A DNA stretch of 64,000 bases from Pseudohongiella sp. (GTDB lineage Bacteria > Pseudomonadota > Gammaproteobacteria > Pseudomonadales > Pseudohongiellaceae): NCBI GenBank assembly GCA_030651695.1, contig JAUSCD010000029.1:310001-374000 (forward strand). The letters are read 5' to 3'. The notes under the pieces are model-generated. The model had not been told where the DNA came from. It searched no databases and saw nothing but the letters and a program-made list of their open reading frames with translations. Shown one piece after another: positions 54,350 through 64,000 of this stretch. The translations under genes and the position numbers were made by a program. Within the stretch, counting starts at the first letter, position 1. Every line of letters starts with the position of its first letter.

Positions 54350-54625
54350 CACTTGGATTGAGGGCTTAACGTAATGGTTTTTAACAAGTTTTAAAAGAGA
54401 TTCAATAAAATGATTATGGCCGTTAAAGCTGAAGGCTGACAAATCGCCAATTTAGTGACACCTATCCTGACGATACTACTGATCAGGCGGCAGCTGTTTG
54501 ACGCCGGGACATCATTGATGCGGGGATTGCACTGAATACTAACCAAATGGTGGGGTTGGTTTCTCTTCAATCAGTCAGGATGGCAGCAAGCCCCGGAGGA
54601 TATTACTGCCATGATTGGATGCTGT

Positions 54626-56578
54626 TCAGGCATAAAAATCTATCAGGGATTCGGATTTTTTTACCGAATTTTCTGGTGCCTGCTTGTCGTCTGATACCCG
54701 CGCGGAGGAACCAGAGCCAGCTGTGCCTGATTCCCGTTCTTCACCACCGTCCGGGTGTGCCGATTGATCAGAGACAGAAACGTCGATTAAATCTATGCCC
54801 TGCTCAGCGAACATCTCGTGTAAACGAACAGATTGTTGTTCGAGAGCATCCCGCACCATTGCATGCGGACTGACAAAATTCACTGCAGCGGCCTGATCGA
54901 CGAGCTGGATGCGGACGGTGAGGCTGCCTAATTCCGGTGGATCAAGACGTATTTGCGCCGAACTACTGCCCTGCGCGCTCTGCAACAACATCTGACGGCC
55001 AACGCGATCAATCCAGCCACTCTGACCAAATGCAGCGTCCAGTCCCGGTAACTTCAGCGCCGATGTCGACGCCAGAGAAGTATCCATGCCGCGGGTGGTC
55101 TGTGCGTGTACAAGACGTGCTTCTGCTGCCGCCTGTTGGCGCTGGTCAAGTGTGTACAATGAAGCCGACAGACCGGAGGCAGAGCTACCTGCCGAATTGC
55201 CTGCTCCGGCGGACAGCGCTGTTGATGATGATGTGGTTTCGAGGCTGCCGGCTGCGCTCGTTTGTCCTGAAACCAGCATGGACAGCAGGCCGTTTGCTAC
55301 GGGCGCATCTGAATAGCCTGGTGCAGCGCTACCCGACTGCGCAAGCATTGATGCGTATTGCGCAGAGCCTGGCACTGAAGTCTTCTGGTTGAGCAATTTC
55401 TCTGAGAACGTCATATTGGCATCTGATGAGTCTGCAAAGCCATCGTTGGTAGTTGACATGACGTCGGTGATTGCGGAGCCGGACGCGGCAGGCACCGTCC
55501 CGCTCGGATCAGCTGCTACTGTGGGTATTGTTTGCGAACCTGGCTGGAACTGCCGGTTGCCGGTTTGCTGCCAAGCTGTGCCTGCAGCGATGGCAACTGG
55601 TGCAGCCATGAGCATGGGATTATTTAAGGGCAACTCCGCCGGAGACCCAGACAGCATGTTTGCCATGATCATTGTGTGTTTGCGCTCTGCACCGACATCA
55701 ATAGCCGCATCTGCTCTATTGCCAGAGTCAACCATAGCGCGGGGCAAGGTATCGCCATCCATAAACAACCGGGGAGAATCAACGGTATTGGTCGCTACAA
55801 CTGCCGCAAGTTGTGCTGCCGGATCTGAAAATGCAAACCCGGAGAGCATATCGGCAATGTTAAAGGGGGCGGGCTGATCAATGGTCAGGGAAGCCAGAGA
55901 CAACGCGTGATCAAGAGCGCCTGCTGAAGTTGAGGTCTTATCGTGAGCGAGTGCTGCCGGGTCATAACTGCCCGTAGCGCTGACTGGTTCAGCAGGCATG
56001 TTTTGTGTGACGACATCAGACTGATGGTTTTTGTCACCAGTTGCAGTTGCAGGGGTGGTCTGCTCTGGCGTCACCGAAAAATAGGGTTCGTCGGCGGAGA
56101 GGCTCGCTGAACTGATTGCGGATGGCTGAATATCAGTGTAAGGCGCCACCACTCCAGCAAGGTGCTGAACCGCCTCTGGCGCTGAGCCATTATTCACTGC
56201 ATCTGACATCCGCTGGTTTTTGGCCTGAGAGTCGTCTGCGACCTGTTTGTTACTCTTTACGTTTACTGCAGGCTCAGCATCTTTTGAAGCGCGTTCGTTT
56301 CTGGTGGCGCTGCGCGGCAACTTTTGTTCACGTGCCGGCAATTCTGTGCCGCGCCGGATTGCACCTGGTTTGTCCACAGATGTCTGGCGGCCAGGTTCAT
56401 GCTTATCCGTTTTGACTGTTTGCCTGGCTGTTTCCGCAACCACACTGATCTGATGTCTCAGGTTTTCTGCAAAGCCGCGTTTTGACTGGTTGGCGAGGCC
56501 ATCGCCGCCTTGATTCAGGGTCATTGGCAACGGTGTGCTGCCGAGCATGTTCGGTGTTGTGTCCTGCGGAAGCTTCAT
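54626..56578 (-). CDS. fliK: Flagellar hook-length control protein FliK
   Basis: FliK measures hook length and triggers the FlhB switch. The 650-residue protein is long, low in complexity and rich in Ala, Ser and Thr for its first 500 residues. The conserved C-terminal domain is near 520-610: QIRLDPPELGSLTVRIQL, then ALEQQSVRLHEMFAEQGIDL. The start at 56578 (MKLPQDTTPNM) is preferred over a GTG at 56644. The long variable part may fit hook-length rulers of this lineage. Confidence 0.88.
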   Translation of the reverse strand: MKLPQDTTPNMLGSTPLPMTLNQGGDGLANQSKRGFAENLRHQISVVAETARQTVKTDKHEPGRQTSVDKPGAIRRGTELPAREQKLPRSATRNERASKDAEPAVNVKSNKQVADDSQAKNQRMSDAVNNGSAPEAVQHLAGVVAPYTDIQPSAISSASLSADEPYFSVTPEQTTPATATGDKNHQSDVVTQNMPAEPVSATGSYDPAALAHDKTSTSAGALDHALSLASLTIDQPAPFNIADMLSGFAFSDPAAQLAAVVATNTVDSPRLFMDGDTLPRAMVDSGNRADAAIDVGAERKHTMIMANMLSGSPAELPLNNPMLMAAPVAIAAGTAWQQTGNRQFQPGSQTIPTVAADPSGTVPAASGSAITDVMSTTNDGFADSSDANMTFSEKLLNQKTSVPGSAQYASMLAQSGSAAPGYSDAPVANGLLSMLVSGQTSAAGSLETTSSSTALSAGAGNSAGSSASGLSASLYTLDQRQQAAAEARLVHAQTTRGMDTSLASTSALKLPGLDAAFGQSGWIDRVGRQMLLQSAQGSSSAQIRLDPPELGSLTVRIQLVDQAAAVNFVSPHAMVRDALEQQSVRLHEMFAEQGIDLIDVSVSDQSAHPDGGEERESGTAGSGSSARVSDDKQAPENSVKKSESLIDFYA

Positions 56579-56729
56579 TTCATCAGCCCTCTGTTCCCAT
56601 TCGTCCAATCGTGCAGGCAAAGCGTTTTTGCAACGAACTTTCACTGCTATTCAGCTGGACTGAGCAAGAAGCTTGCCAATGATCTGATGCCGGGCGGGTC
56701 GGGAACCCGGGAAGTTGTTACAGGGGAAA

Positions 56730-57176
56730 TCAAGTCCAACCATTATCACTGGAGCGACGACGTGCATATTCATCGTGATTGCGTTGCTCGTTGCGGTTTT
56801 GCTGCACAGTGGACTCCTTCTGCAGACGCTCAAGCATCTTTTGAAGGCTTTTGAATCGTATATCTTTCTGTTGCCAGGTTTCACGCACTGCAATCTGCTC
56901 AATCTGCAATTGCGCTATAAGTCGCGCTTGCTGATCTATCGCGCGATCCAGTTGCTGATGAAAACCATCAAACAAACGCAGCCGATCTACCGTCATGCCG
57001 GCCTGCCCCGCAGTCTGCAGGCGTTCGCGGTATTCCTGCTGATACTCCTGCAACTGCACCAGTTTTGCCTGCTCGGCCTCAACTTTGTGTTGAATCATAG
57101 CCAAGTGACGACCGGCTTTGTCGACTTCAAGCTCAGCCAGTCGTAATACTGGCTGCATGCGTTTGACGCGGTTCAT
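56730..57176 (-). CDS. fliJ: Flagellar export chaperone FliJ
   Basis: FliJ is a coiled-coil stalk that connects the FliI ATPase with FlhA. It has 148 residues and is almost all heptad helix ([36 protein letters not shown]). ATGA overlap with fliI; a 151-base gap to fliK contains a small CGGGT/ACCCG hairpin. Confidence 0.9.
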   Translation of the reverse strand: MNRVKRMQPVLRLAELEVDKAGRHLAMIQHKVEAEQAKLVQLQEYQQEYRERLQTAGQAGMTVDRLRLFDGFHQQLDRAIDQQARLIAQLQIEQIAVRETWQQKDIRFKSLQKMLERLQKESTVQQNRNEQRNHDEYARRRSSDNGWT

Positions 57177-58648
57177 GATACGCGGCCTGTTTCCCGATCA
57201 TTGGGCGGCGTATTTGGGGTTGTCCGACTGCGGTCGCTCCCGCCCAATGTTCTCGGTTGCAGTGTTGTCACACTGGCACCACCGGTGTTGTTACCGGGCA
57301 GCGTGCGGGAAATTGGCGTTATCGCTTTGCCCAATCGTTCCACTGCAGTGGCAAGTGCCACATTTTCAGTGAGCCCTTGTTGCAGAAACTGTTTCAGATG
57401 GGGCATTCGTTCGATGGCAAAATCGATATCCTTGTCTGCGCCCATGGTATAGGCACCCACACTGATGAGATCACGATTCTGTTGGTACCGTGAATAAACA
57501 CGTTTAAACAACTGAGCTTTTGCAAGATGATCGGCATTGACAACTGATGGCATTACGCGGCTGATAGATGCCTCTATATCGATGGCGGGATAGTGGCCCT
57601 GCTCTGCCAGCGCCCTGGATAATACAATATGACCATCAAGAATTGCGCGTGCAGAATCAGCGATGGGATCCTGCTGATCGTCGCCTTCAGTCAGCACAGT
57701 ATAAAACGCAGTGATGGTACCTTCGCCCTTGTCAGCATTACCCGCGCGTTCAACCAACTGCGGCAAACGCGCAAATACCGAGGGCGGATAACCTTTTGTA
57801 GCAGGCGGCTCACCAATTGCCAGAGCTATTTCACGCTGAGCCATTGCGTAACGTGTCAATGAATCCATCAGCATCAAAACATCTTTGCCCTGATCCCGAA
57901 AGCCTTCCGCAATTCGTGTTGTAGTGACCGCTGCGCGCAAGCGCATGAGTGGCGAATCGTCGGCCGGTGATGCTACCACCACGGATCTTTTGAGCCCTTC
58001 TTCGCCCAGAATTTCATCAATAAACTCTTTTACTTCACGTCCTCGCTCTCCAATCAAACCCACCACAATCACATCAGCTTCGGTAAAGCGCGTCATCATA
58101 CCGAGCAGCACACTTTTACCGACGCCGGATCCGGCAAACAGACCAATCCGCTGCCCTTTGCCAACGGTCAGCAACCCGTTGATTGCGGTAATCCCGACAT
58201 CCAATGGTTGTCGGATAGGTTGGCGTTTAAGCGGATTAATGTTGCGATCAGGTCCGGCCTCGCGACATTCATGCAGTGAAAGCGCGCCGTGCCCATCAAT
58301 AGGTTCACCAAAACCATTGAGCACGCGACCTAATAATCCGTTGCCTACCCAAAGCCGTTGTGCCTGAGGTGCAGGGACAACGTTTGCACCAGGTTGTAAA
58401 CCTTCAACACTGTAAAGCGGCATCAGGAAAATCCGGGCACCATCAAACCCGACTACTTCAGCCTCAATTTCGCGGCCGCTGACGTGACTTACCAGACATC
58501 GACTGCCTAGCGAGACGTTGCAACCCACCGCTTCCAAAGTCAGCCCCACGACACGGGTCAGCTTTCCGACAATAACGGGCTGCGTCGTCACCGCCTGCTG
58601 TGGCAGATATGAGCGCAAACGCTGTGCGAGACTTTGACGCTGTATCAT
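57173..58648 (-). CDS. fliI: Flagellum-specific ATPase FliI
   Basis: FliI forms the hexameric ATPase of the export apparatus. Walker A is [14 protein letters not shown] (GSGVGKS at 173-179), with [10 protein letters not shown] and [16 protein letters not shown] following. Its C-terminus is longer than in E. coli (491 in all), with a Gly/Thr/Asn-rich tail. The start overlaps the fliH stop (ATGA). Confidence 0.96.
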   Translation of the reverse strand: MIQRQSLAQRLRSYLPQQAVTTQPVIVGKLTRVVGLTLEAVGCNVSLGSRCLVSHVSGREIEAEVVGFDGARIFLMPLYSVEGLQPGANVVPAPQAQRLWVGNGLLGRVLNGFGEPIDGHGALSLHECREAGPDRNINPLKRQPIRQPLDVGITAINGLLTVGKGQRIGLFAGSGVGKSVLLGMMTRFTEADVIVVGLIGERGREVKEFIDEILGEEGLKRSVVVASPADDSPLMRLRAAVTTTRIAEGFRDQGKDVLMLMDSLTRYAMAQREIALAIGEPPATKGYPPSVFARLPQLVERAGNADKGEGTITAFYTVLTEGDDQQDPIADSARAILDGHIVLSRALAEQGHYPAIDIEASISRVMPSVVNADHLAKAQLFKRVYSRYQQNRDLISVGAYTMGADKDIDFAIERMPHLKQFLQQGLTENVALATAVERLGKAITPISRTLPGNNTGGASVTTLQPRTLGGSDRSRTTPNTPPNDRETGRVS

Positions 58649-59688
58649 TTCTGCTCCGGATCATCCTGTAGGTGCTCAGCCAAGACTGGCGACCCTGTCG
58701 ATGTCAGGGCAGAGGCTTCTTCAGCAAAAGAAAGTCTGGTTTTTGCAGGTGCCAGTGCAACATCAATTTTCCGGGAAGCTCTGGGCACAGGTTCCGGTGC
58801 TGCTTCGAAATCCTCACCCGCAGGGACTAAATGACTCGCTGCATTGCCGGCATCGTCGCCAAACTGCCTGTTCACGATTTGTTCAAGAACCTGCTTGAAA
58901 CGCTCGCCGATTGTAAAATCAACCGCACTCTGATCACTCTCCACGCGACAACCGCCCCGTTCGATGAGTTTGGTTCCCACCACGCGCCAGTCTTCGCCGC
59001 TATCAGCGATCGCCTGCTCAATCAATGGCAAGTCATCCTGATTGACAAGTATTCTGACGTTGTCGCGACTGGGTGGCAGCGTTGCCAGAGCCTGTCGTGC
59101 GATATTGATGATATGGCTGCTGTCTATCATCAACTCGCGTTGAATAACGTGCTTCGCAATTTCTTTGCTGAGATTCAATAAAGCATGTTCAAGCTGATAG
59201 TCCTGCTCGTTCATTGCATGAGTGAGATGAGTCATCACACTCTTGAGTGTCTGCATCTGTTGACTGATTTCGGCCTCGGCTTTTTTGTATGCAGCAGCGT
59301 GTCCTTCCTTCTGGCCCTGCGCCCGTCCTTCAAGCAAGCCTTGCTCTCGACCTTGCTCCATCCCCAGCCGCCGGCCTTCTTCAAGCCCTTTTTGCAATCC
59401 TTCCTGGCGACCCAGTAACAGCCCCTCTTCACGCGCCTGATCAAAATTCAAAGCTGTATCTACTGCAGATAAGGTGTCAGCGCCTGCTGCCTTATCTGCA
59501 GAGGTTCCCGCTCTGGGTACTACCTGAGCGACTGTTTGCCGCAGCACAGATTCTTCTCTGGGTTCAGCGTAAACAAGATTCCCGGCTTTGCCTATCGTGG
59601 GCGGAATCCAGCGCAGGACCGGCTGTGTCTCCAGATCCTTGACGCCGACCCGGGAATGGCCGTCAAACAGATGTCGTTGAATTGTCAT
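58645..59688 (-). CDS. fliH: Flagellar assembly protein FliH, with long GxxxG repeat
   Basis: FliH holds and regulates FliI. A run of eleven glycines spaced exactly four residues apart (Gly89 to Gly129) forms the GxxxG helix known in FliH. Then comes the conserved C-terminal domain ([14 protein letters not shown]-like, [20 protein letters not shown]). It is 347 residues, longer than E. coli FliH (235), with extra tails at both ends; the last 65 residues are Pro/Ala-rich. Confidence 0.92.
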   Translation of the reverse strand: MTIQRHLFDGHSRVGVKDLETQPVLRWIPPTIGKAGNLVYAEPREESVLRQTVAQVVPRAGTSADKAAGADTLSAVDTALNFDQAREEGLLLGRQEGLQKGLEEGRRLGMEQGREQGLLEGRAQGQKEGHAAAYKKAEAEISQQMQTLKSVMTHLTHAMNEQDYQLEHALLNLSKEIAKHVIQRELMIDSSHIINIARQALATLPPSRDNVRILVNQDDLPLIEQAIADSGEDWRVVGTKLIERGGCRVESDQSAVDFTIGERFKQVLEQIVNRQFGDDAGNAASHLVPAGEDFEAAPEPVPRASRKIDVALAPAKTRLSFAEEASALTSTGSPVLAEHLQDDPEQK

Positions 59689-59726
59689 GTCCTGCTCTCC
59701 GCTCTCGGATCAACTGCTATTGCAGT

Positions 59727-60755
59727 TCAGATCATTGCCTCACCGCCGCCACCCAGTTGGATCTCGCCGGCATCGGCCATACGACGTGCTACCACCAGAA
59801 TTTCTTTTTGTGCCGCCTCCACTTCAATGATGCGCACCGGACCTTTGGCTTCCAGATCATCACGCAGGAGTTCAGCTGCCCGTTTGGACATGTTGGCGAA
59901 AAACTTTTCTTTAAGGAAGTCGTCGGCGCCTTTCAGGGCGAGGATCAATACCTCAGAAGACACTTCACGCAGCAGCGACTGAATACCCCGGTCATCTACT
60001 TCGCGCAAATTGTCGAATACAAACATCAGATCCTGAATCTGGTTACCCAGATCCTCGTCCAGATTCTTGATCGACTGCATGAGTTCCTGCTCAACAGCAC
60101 CATCAAGATTATTCATGATTTCTGCGGCTGTTTTTGTTCCGCCGATAGTGGTCGACGGATTGGAACCCTTGCCGGAGAACTGCTTTTCGAGTATCAGGTT
60201 AAGTTCCTTCAACGCGTCAGGCTGAACACTCTCGAGCGAAGCAATACGCATCATGATTTCAGTGCGCACTTTTTCCGGGAAGTTCGCGAGAATACTGGCC
60301 GACTGGTCAGGCTCCAGATAACTCAGTACTACAGCCTGAATCTGCGGGTGCTCGTTCCGGATAACATCAGCAACTGATCTGGAATCCATCCATTTAAGGC
60401 TGTTAATACCGGAGCTTGATCCCCCTAACAGAATCCTGTCGAGAAATCCGCGCGCGCGTTCTTCGCCCAATGCTTCCGTCAGCATGTTGCGGATGTAGTT
60501 CTCTGCTCCTACGCCCAGCCCGCTCTGATTGCCGCACTCTTGCAAAAACTGGGAAAGCACGCCGGAAACAGCATCCTGCGATACTGATTTCAAGGCGGAC
60601 ATGGCTGAGCCCACCTTCTGAACTTCTTTAGGGCCCATCTGTTTCAGTATCTCGGCGGCGTCCTTCTCCCCCATACTCATCAGCAGAATAGCGGCGCGCT
60701 CAAGCGAGCTGATGTTGCGTCCGACTTTATCAACAGAGTTTTTTTCAGCCATCAT
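59727..60755 (-). CDS. fliG: Flagellar motor switch protein FliG
   Basis: FliG joins the MS ring to the C-ring and meets the stator. The EHPQIQAVVLSYL motif in the middle domain and the torque helix (FDNLREVDDRGIQSLLREV) with its charged residues are conserved. 342 residues. It overlaps fliF by 11 bases, or by 8 if the second Met is used. Confidence 0.96.
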   Translation of the reverse strand: MMAEKNSVDKVGRNISSLERAAILLMSMGEKDAAEILKQMGPKEVQKVGSAMSALKSVSQDAVSGVLSQFLQECGNQSGLGVGAENYIRNMLTEALGEERARGFLDRILLGGSSSGINSLKWMDSRSVADVIRNEHPQIQAVVLSYLEPDQSASILANFPEKVRTEIMMRIASLESVQPDALKELNLILEKQFSGKGSNPSTTIGGTKTAAEIMNNLDGAVEQELMQSIKNLDEDLGNQIQDLMFVFDNLREVDDRGIQSLLREVSSEVLILALKGADDFLKEKFFANMSKRAAELLRDDLEAKGPVRIIEVEAAQKEILVVARRMADAGEIQLGGGGEAMI

Positions 60756-62430
60756 TCGATATCCAATTCTTTACTACCTGCGCAACCCGGGCAGGATCCT
60801 GTGCAACCAGCCCTTTGATAGCGCTGAGTTGACGTTCATAGCTATCAGAAGGTCCTCCCAGCAGCATGTCATCGCCGCCGGTCAGGGTTACAGAGTCGTC
60901 CCGCATACGTTGTGCATCAGGCTGAAGCTCAGCATACGCCACATCGCCTGAACCGCCAGTGGCAGTCAATGCGCGGCTATCAGTACCAACTGCTGACAAT
61001 CGCCGTAGCACTGGCAACAAGACACCAAATACCAGAATTAATACAAATACCGCGCCGGCACCTTGCCGCAGAGCAGAGCCAAACCAGGCCTGCTGCCACA
61101 GAGGTGATTCTTCTGCAACAAATGCTTCGAGCTGTGCAAACTGTTTGTTAATTACGGTGACACTGTCGCCGCGATTGATATTGTAGCCTACTGCGTCGCG
61201 CACAAGCGCAGTTATGCGCTCCAGATCTTCAGGGGTCCAGCCGGAAACACCCTCGCCCACCGGCTCATCAACCACCACTGCAACTGATAGCCTGCGCACT
61301 GACACCGGATCGCTGGTGGTATAACTGATCGTGCGGTCTATCTCATAATTCCGGGTAGCCTGCGTGCGTGTATTTGAATTGTCCGCGGGCACTGCTGCTG
61401 TTTCCGCCTGAGCCAGCGTTTCCGGAACTTGTGTGGGCAACGGTGGTTGATTGCTCAGTGCGCCAGGAATGCCGGCGACTATTTCACCACCGGCCCGCCG
61501 CTCATCCATTGACTGCTCACTACGAAGAACTACGGTATCCGGATTGTAGGTCTCAGCTGCCTGTTCAGTTCTTGTGAAATCGATATCTGCTGCAACTTCT
61601 GCTGTAAACCGGCCTGAGCCCAACAGCGGCATCAGAATCCGGTTAACACGAGCTACCAGTGTTTCTTCGTAACGCCTCACGTACTCGAACTGCTCGCCAG
61701 CAATCATCAGTTCGCGATTGTCACGACGATTGGACAACAGATTGCCCGACTGGTCGACGATGGTAACATCAGCGGGGTCCATTGATGGCACACTGGATGC
61801 CACCAGATTGGAGATTGCCTGTACCTGAATATCACTTAACTGACGGCCAGACATCAGCGTCAGAAATACCGACGCTGTCGCTTTACGTGTATCACGCACG
61901 AATACAGATCGCTCAGGCGTTGCAAGATGAACCCGTGCCGATTGCACATGGCGGAAATTTGTTATCGTGCGCTGAAGCTCACCCTCCAGGCTTCGCTTGT
62001 AACGATTGGCTTCCATGAACTGGCTGGTGCCCAGACTGGCTTCCTGATCCATAAACTCGTAGCCATAGCCGTTGTCGCGGCTGATGCCGGCCGCTGCAAT
62101 TTCCATCCTGACAGCTCCAACCTGACTGGCTGGAACCAATAAAACACCTGACGAGGGATCAATTCTATAGGCAACGTTCCCACTCTCAAGTACCTGCGCC
62201 AACTCAGATACATTGAATCCCTGCATGCTTGGATAGATCGGCTGATAGTCTTCGCGCTGAGACCACAACACCACGCTGAATCCTAAAGCTATACTCGCAG
62301 CCAGGCCAATCAACAGGCCCGCCTGACGCACCACATTCAGTCGATTGAATCCGGCAAGAAAATTGTTGCTGCTACGACCGCTTGCGGGTCTCATCGCAGC
62401 TGGAGCACTGGTGGAATCGGCAGATGCCAT
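60745..62430 (-). CDS. fliF: Flagellar MS-ring protein FliF
   Basis: FliF makes the MS ring in the inner membrane, on which the motor is built. It has two membrane helices (LLIGLAASIALGFSVVLW near 38-55, VFVLILVFGVLLPVL near 455-469) around a large periplasmic part with ring-building motifs, such as SQFMEANRYKRSLEGEL. The cytosolic C-terminus (AQVVKNWISNDG) binds FliG. 561 residues; AGGA before the ATG. Confidence 0.96.
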   Translation of the reverse strand: MASADSTSAPAAMRPASGRSSNNFLAGFNRLNVVRQAGLLIGLAASIALGFSVVLWSQREDYQPIYPSMQGFNVSELAQVLESGNVAYRIDPSSGVLLVPASQVGAVRMEIAAAGISRDNGYGYEFMDQEASLGTSQFMEANRYKRSLEGELQRTITNFRHVQSARVHLATPERSVFVRDTRKATASVFLTLMSGRQLSDIQVQAISNLVASSVPSMDPADVTIVDQSGNLLSNRRDNRELMIAGEQFEYVRRYEETLVARVNRILMPLLGSGRFTAEVAADIDFTRTEQAAETYNPDTVVLRSEQSMDERRAGGEIVAGIPGALSNQPPLPTQVPETLAQAETAAVPADNSNTRTQATRNYEIDRTISYTTSDPVSVRRLSVAVVVDEPVGEGVSGWTPEDLERITALVRDAVGYNINRGDSVTVINKQFAQLEAFVAEESPLWQQAWFGSALRQGAGAVFVLILVFGVLLPVLRRLSAVGTDSRALTATGGSGDVAYAELQPDAQRMRDDSVTLTGGDDMLLGGPSDSYERQLSAIKGLVAQDPARVAQVVKNWISNDG

Positions 62431-62487
62431 GTTTTTGTCCTGTCAGTTAAATTTGCTTTTCAAAACCATAAAAGTGTTTGGCTGACA

Positions 62488-62865
62488 CTATATCGGCATA
62501 TTCATGATGTCCTGATAGGCACTCACCAGACGATTTCGCACCTGATTCATGGCCTCAAACGACACGCTGGCTTTCTGCATCTGGATCATGACCTGAGTAA
62601 TATCAACCTGGGGATCACCCATCTCAAATGCCCTTTGCAACTCACTGGACTTTTGTTGGGTATCATTAACTGAATTCACGGCCTGTTTCAGCATATCGCC
62701 GAAATTCGCTCGGTCGGTGCCTGTAACACCAGTAGTAGTGCCACCTGCCCCTGTTGCACCCCCAAGTGCTTCAGGGCGCACAGGTTGGGAGTCGATTTGC
62801 CCCCGAATTTCACGCATCTGTAACAGAAGCTGATTGATATCTACGCGATCGGTTACACCATTCAT
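62488..62865 (-). CDS. fliE: Flagellar hook-basal body protein FliE
   Basis: FliE joins the MS ring to the rod. The C-terminal half is conserved (VNSVNDTQQKSSELQRAFEMG, VMIQMQKASVSFEAMNQVRNRLVSAYQDIMNMPI read in parts). The N-terminal part has a Gly/Thr-rich insert. At 125 residues it is a little longer than P. aeruginosa FliE (109). It begins only 2 bases after the fleR stop. Confidence 0.95.
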   Translation of the reverse strand: MNGVTDRVDINQLLLQMREIRGQIDSQPVRPEALGGATGAGGTTTGVTGTDRANFGDMLKQAVNSVNDTQQKSSELQRAFEMGDPQVDITQVMIQMQKASVSFEAMNQVRNRLVSAYQDIMNMPI

Positions 62866-62867
62866 GT

Positions 62868-64000
62868 TTATGCACTCACCATTGAATCTATGTTAATGCC
62901 AAGGTCACGAATTCTGGCAAGCTTGTAGCGCAAGGTTCGGGCACTGACACCCAGCGCCTCCGCAGTTTCTTTGCGACGACCACCCTGCTGTTTCAGAGTG
63001 CTTATGATGATCTGGAACTCCCGCTGTTTCAGGTCAGAGCCCAGCGCACCATCGTCACTGTCGCTGATCTCAGGGTTTGCCCGCATGGGGGTTGTCGCGG
63101 CAAAGGTTGGGAAAGTTGTTGTCGCCACACCAAATCCGGAAAATTGATCTGCGCCTTCACACAAACCCAGTGCCGACGCAGTAATTTGTGTGCCGTCCTG
63201 AATAATCAAAGCGCGTTGAAGAACATTATCCAGTTCCCGGACATTACCGGGCCAGTCATGCGTGGTCAGGGCGTGACGGGCGCTGGCATCAAGACTCACA
63301 GCGCTGCGCCCCATGCGTGCCGCATGTTGTGTTAACAGTCGCTCGGCCAAAGGCACGATGTCCAGCGGCCGCTGCCGCAGAGGCTGCCACGCCAGCGGGA
63401 ATACACTCAACCGATAAAATAAATCTTCACGGAAGCGGCCTTCCCGTACGCACTGGCGAAGGTCGCGGTTGGTTGTTGCTATAACACGGACGTTCAGCTG
63501 CAGAGTCTTGCGACTGCCCAGACGCTCTACTTCACGCTCTTGCAGGACACGCAGAATTTCGGCTTGCAACCCGATATCCATTTCTGAAATTTCATCCAGC
63601 AACAATGTACCGCCTTCGGCTTGTTCAAACTTGCCCGGACTACTCTGATAGGCACCTGTAAATGATCCCTTTTCATGTCCAAACAGCGTTGCTTCCAACA
63701 TGTTTTCGGGAATCGCCGCACAATTTATGGCAATAAACGGGCCTGTGTTTCGGTTGGACTGTTGATGAATGTACTGTGCCAGGACTTCTTTACCTGTGCC
63801 GCTTTCACCTGATATCAGCACTGTCGCGTCTGACTGGGCAACTTTTCTTGCCAAGGCCAGCAATTGCTGGCTCGAAGTTTCAATGGCAACTGGCTCGCTG
63901 CGGCCACTGACTTTTACAGCCAGATATTTTTCAACCGTGGCGATGAGTTGTTCAGGCTTGAATGGTTTCAGAAGATAATCAACAGCGCCTTCGCGCATGG
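62868..64000 (-). CDS. fleR: Sigma-54 dependent response regulator FleR/FlrC (5' end outside window)
   Basis: FleR, phosphorylated by FleS, activates sigma-54 promoters of basal-body and hook genes. The visible 377 residues hold the end of a receiver (YLLKPFKPEQL with its conserved Lys), and the AAA+ domain with Walker A GESGTGK (64-70 as seen) and the sigma-54 contact loop GSFTGA (usually GAFTGA). A Fis-type HTH (RKETAEALGVSARTLRYKLA) ends it. The receiver distinguishes it from FleQ. The N-terminal part lies beyond 64000. Confidence 0.93.
   Translation of the reverse strand, partial: MREGAVDYLLKPFKPEQLIATVEKYLAVKVSGRSEPVAIETSSQQLLALARKVAQSDATVLISGESGTGKEVLAQYIHQQSNRNTGPFIAINCAAIPENMLEATLFGHEKGSFTGAYQSSPGKFEQAEGGTLLLDEISEMDIGLQAEILRVLQEREVERLGSRKTLQLNVRVIATTNRDLRQCVREGRFREDLFYRLSVFPLAWQPLRQRPLDIVPLAERLLTQHAARMGRSAVSLDASARHALTTHDWPGNVRELDNVLQRALIIQDGTQITASALGLCEGADQFSGFGVATTTFPTFAATTPMRANPEISDSDDGALGSDLKQREFQIIISTLKQQGGRRKETAEALGVSARTLRYKLARIRDLGINIDSMVSA

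Noticed and set aside
54290-54350. N-terminal extension of fliL
   Set aside because: It would overlap the sigma-54 promoter and contains no family-like sequence; the ATG at 54290 has a good SD.
62880-62960. Sigma-54 promoter for fliE inside fleR
   Set aside because: A GCAA-N5-GGGCAC-like string exists, but matches only three of six -24 bases and encodes the conserved FleR helix-turn-helix.
1-64000. CRISPR arrays, insertion sequences, prophage genes, integrases
   Set aside because: No regular repeat-spacer pattern, transposase-like ORF, or phage gene was found.

Overview
The window is a compact, almost fully coding stretch of a gammaproteobacterial chromosome. The gene order follows Pseudomonas closely: ihfB-rpsA-cmk-tyrA/aroA-pheA-gyrA facing mtaD-ubiG-mupP-yciK, and fleR-fliEFGHIJK-fliLMNOPQR-flhBAF-fleN-fliA-cheYZAB-parC/parP-cheW-DUF2802-ccm. 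Several Pseudomonas genes are missing from that order (serC, hisC, lapB, motCD), and single domains are lost or degraded. This suggests a free-living, polarly flagellated relative outside Pseudomonas, perhaps an oligotrophic or marine lineage. That placement is inference. No insertion sequence, prophage, integrase or CRISPR array was seen.

Layout. 1-6.8 kb: the 5' part of uvrB, a tRNA-Asn, a periplasmic cyclophilin, and what looks like the collapsed remains of an O-antigen locus (WbpM-like and WbpL/WecA-like genes, comEA, pyrF, lapA, ihfB). 6.8-14.7 kb: rpsA, cmk, a TyrA fused to a degenerate EPSP-synthase-like domain, a monofunctional PheA, and gyrA, all on the minus strand. 14.9-20.1 kb: the plus-strand mtaD-ubiG-mupP-yciK operon, then a diguanylate cyclase and a small stand-alone protein with the same sensor-like domain. 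20.1-26.5 kb: rluB-scpB-scpA-trpS, yciO, yciI, a second exported cyclophilin and xthA. 26.6-27.1 kb: a small plus-strand transcription unit with two unrecognised mini-proteins, a structured intercistronic RNA and its own terminator. 27.1-36.3 kb: moaB, moaA and the cytochrome c maturation genes ccmABCDEFGHI. 36.3-64 kb: chemotaxis and flagellar genes, all on the minus strand, ending in a truncated fleR at the right edge.

How the genes work together. The last 28 kb encode a flagellar cascade. FleR (a sigma-54 activator) heads fliE to fliK. A full-consensus sigma-54 promoter precedes fliL. FlhF and FleN set flagellar position and number. FliA is the late sigma factor, and a FliA-type promoter precedes cheY. 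ParC and ParP probably place the CheA array at the cell pole. The diguanylate cyclase pair at 18.7-20.1 kb may supply c-di-GMP signalling. The ccm genes mature c-type cytochromes. rpsA, gyrA, trpS, scpAB and ihfB are core information-processing genes.

Most worth following up: the two-peptide unit at 26.65-27.10 kb, the TyrA fused to a pseudo-AroA domain, the paired sensor-domain proteins next to yciK, the triple acidic repeat in CheA, the NPQH cleavage motif in FlhB, and the cysteine motif typical of [4Fe-4S] enzymes in TrpRS.
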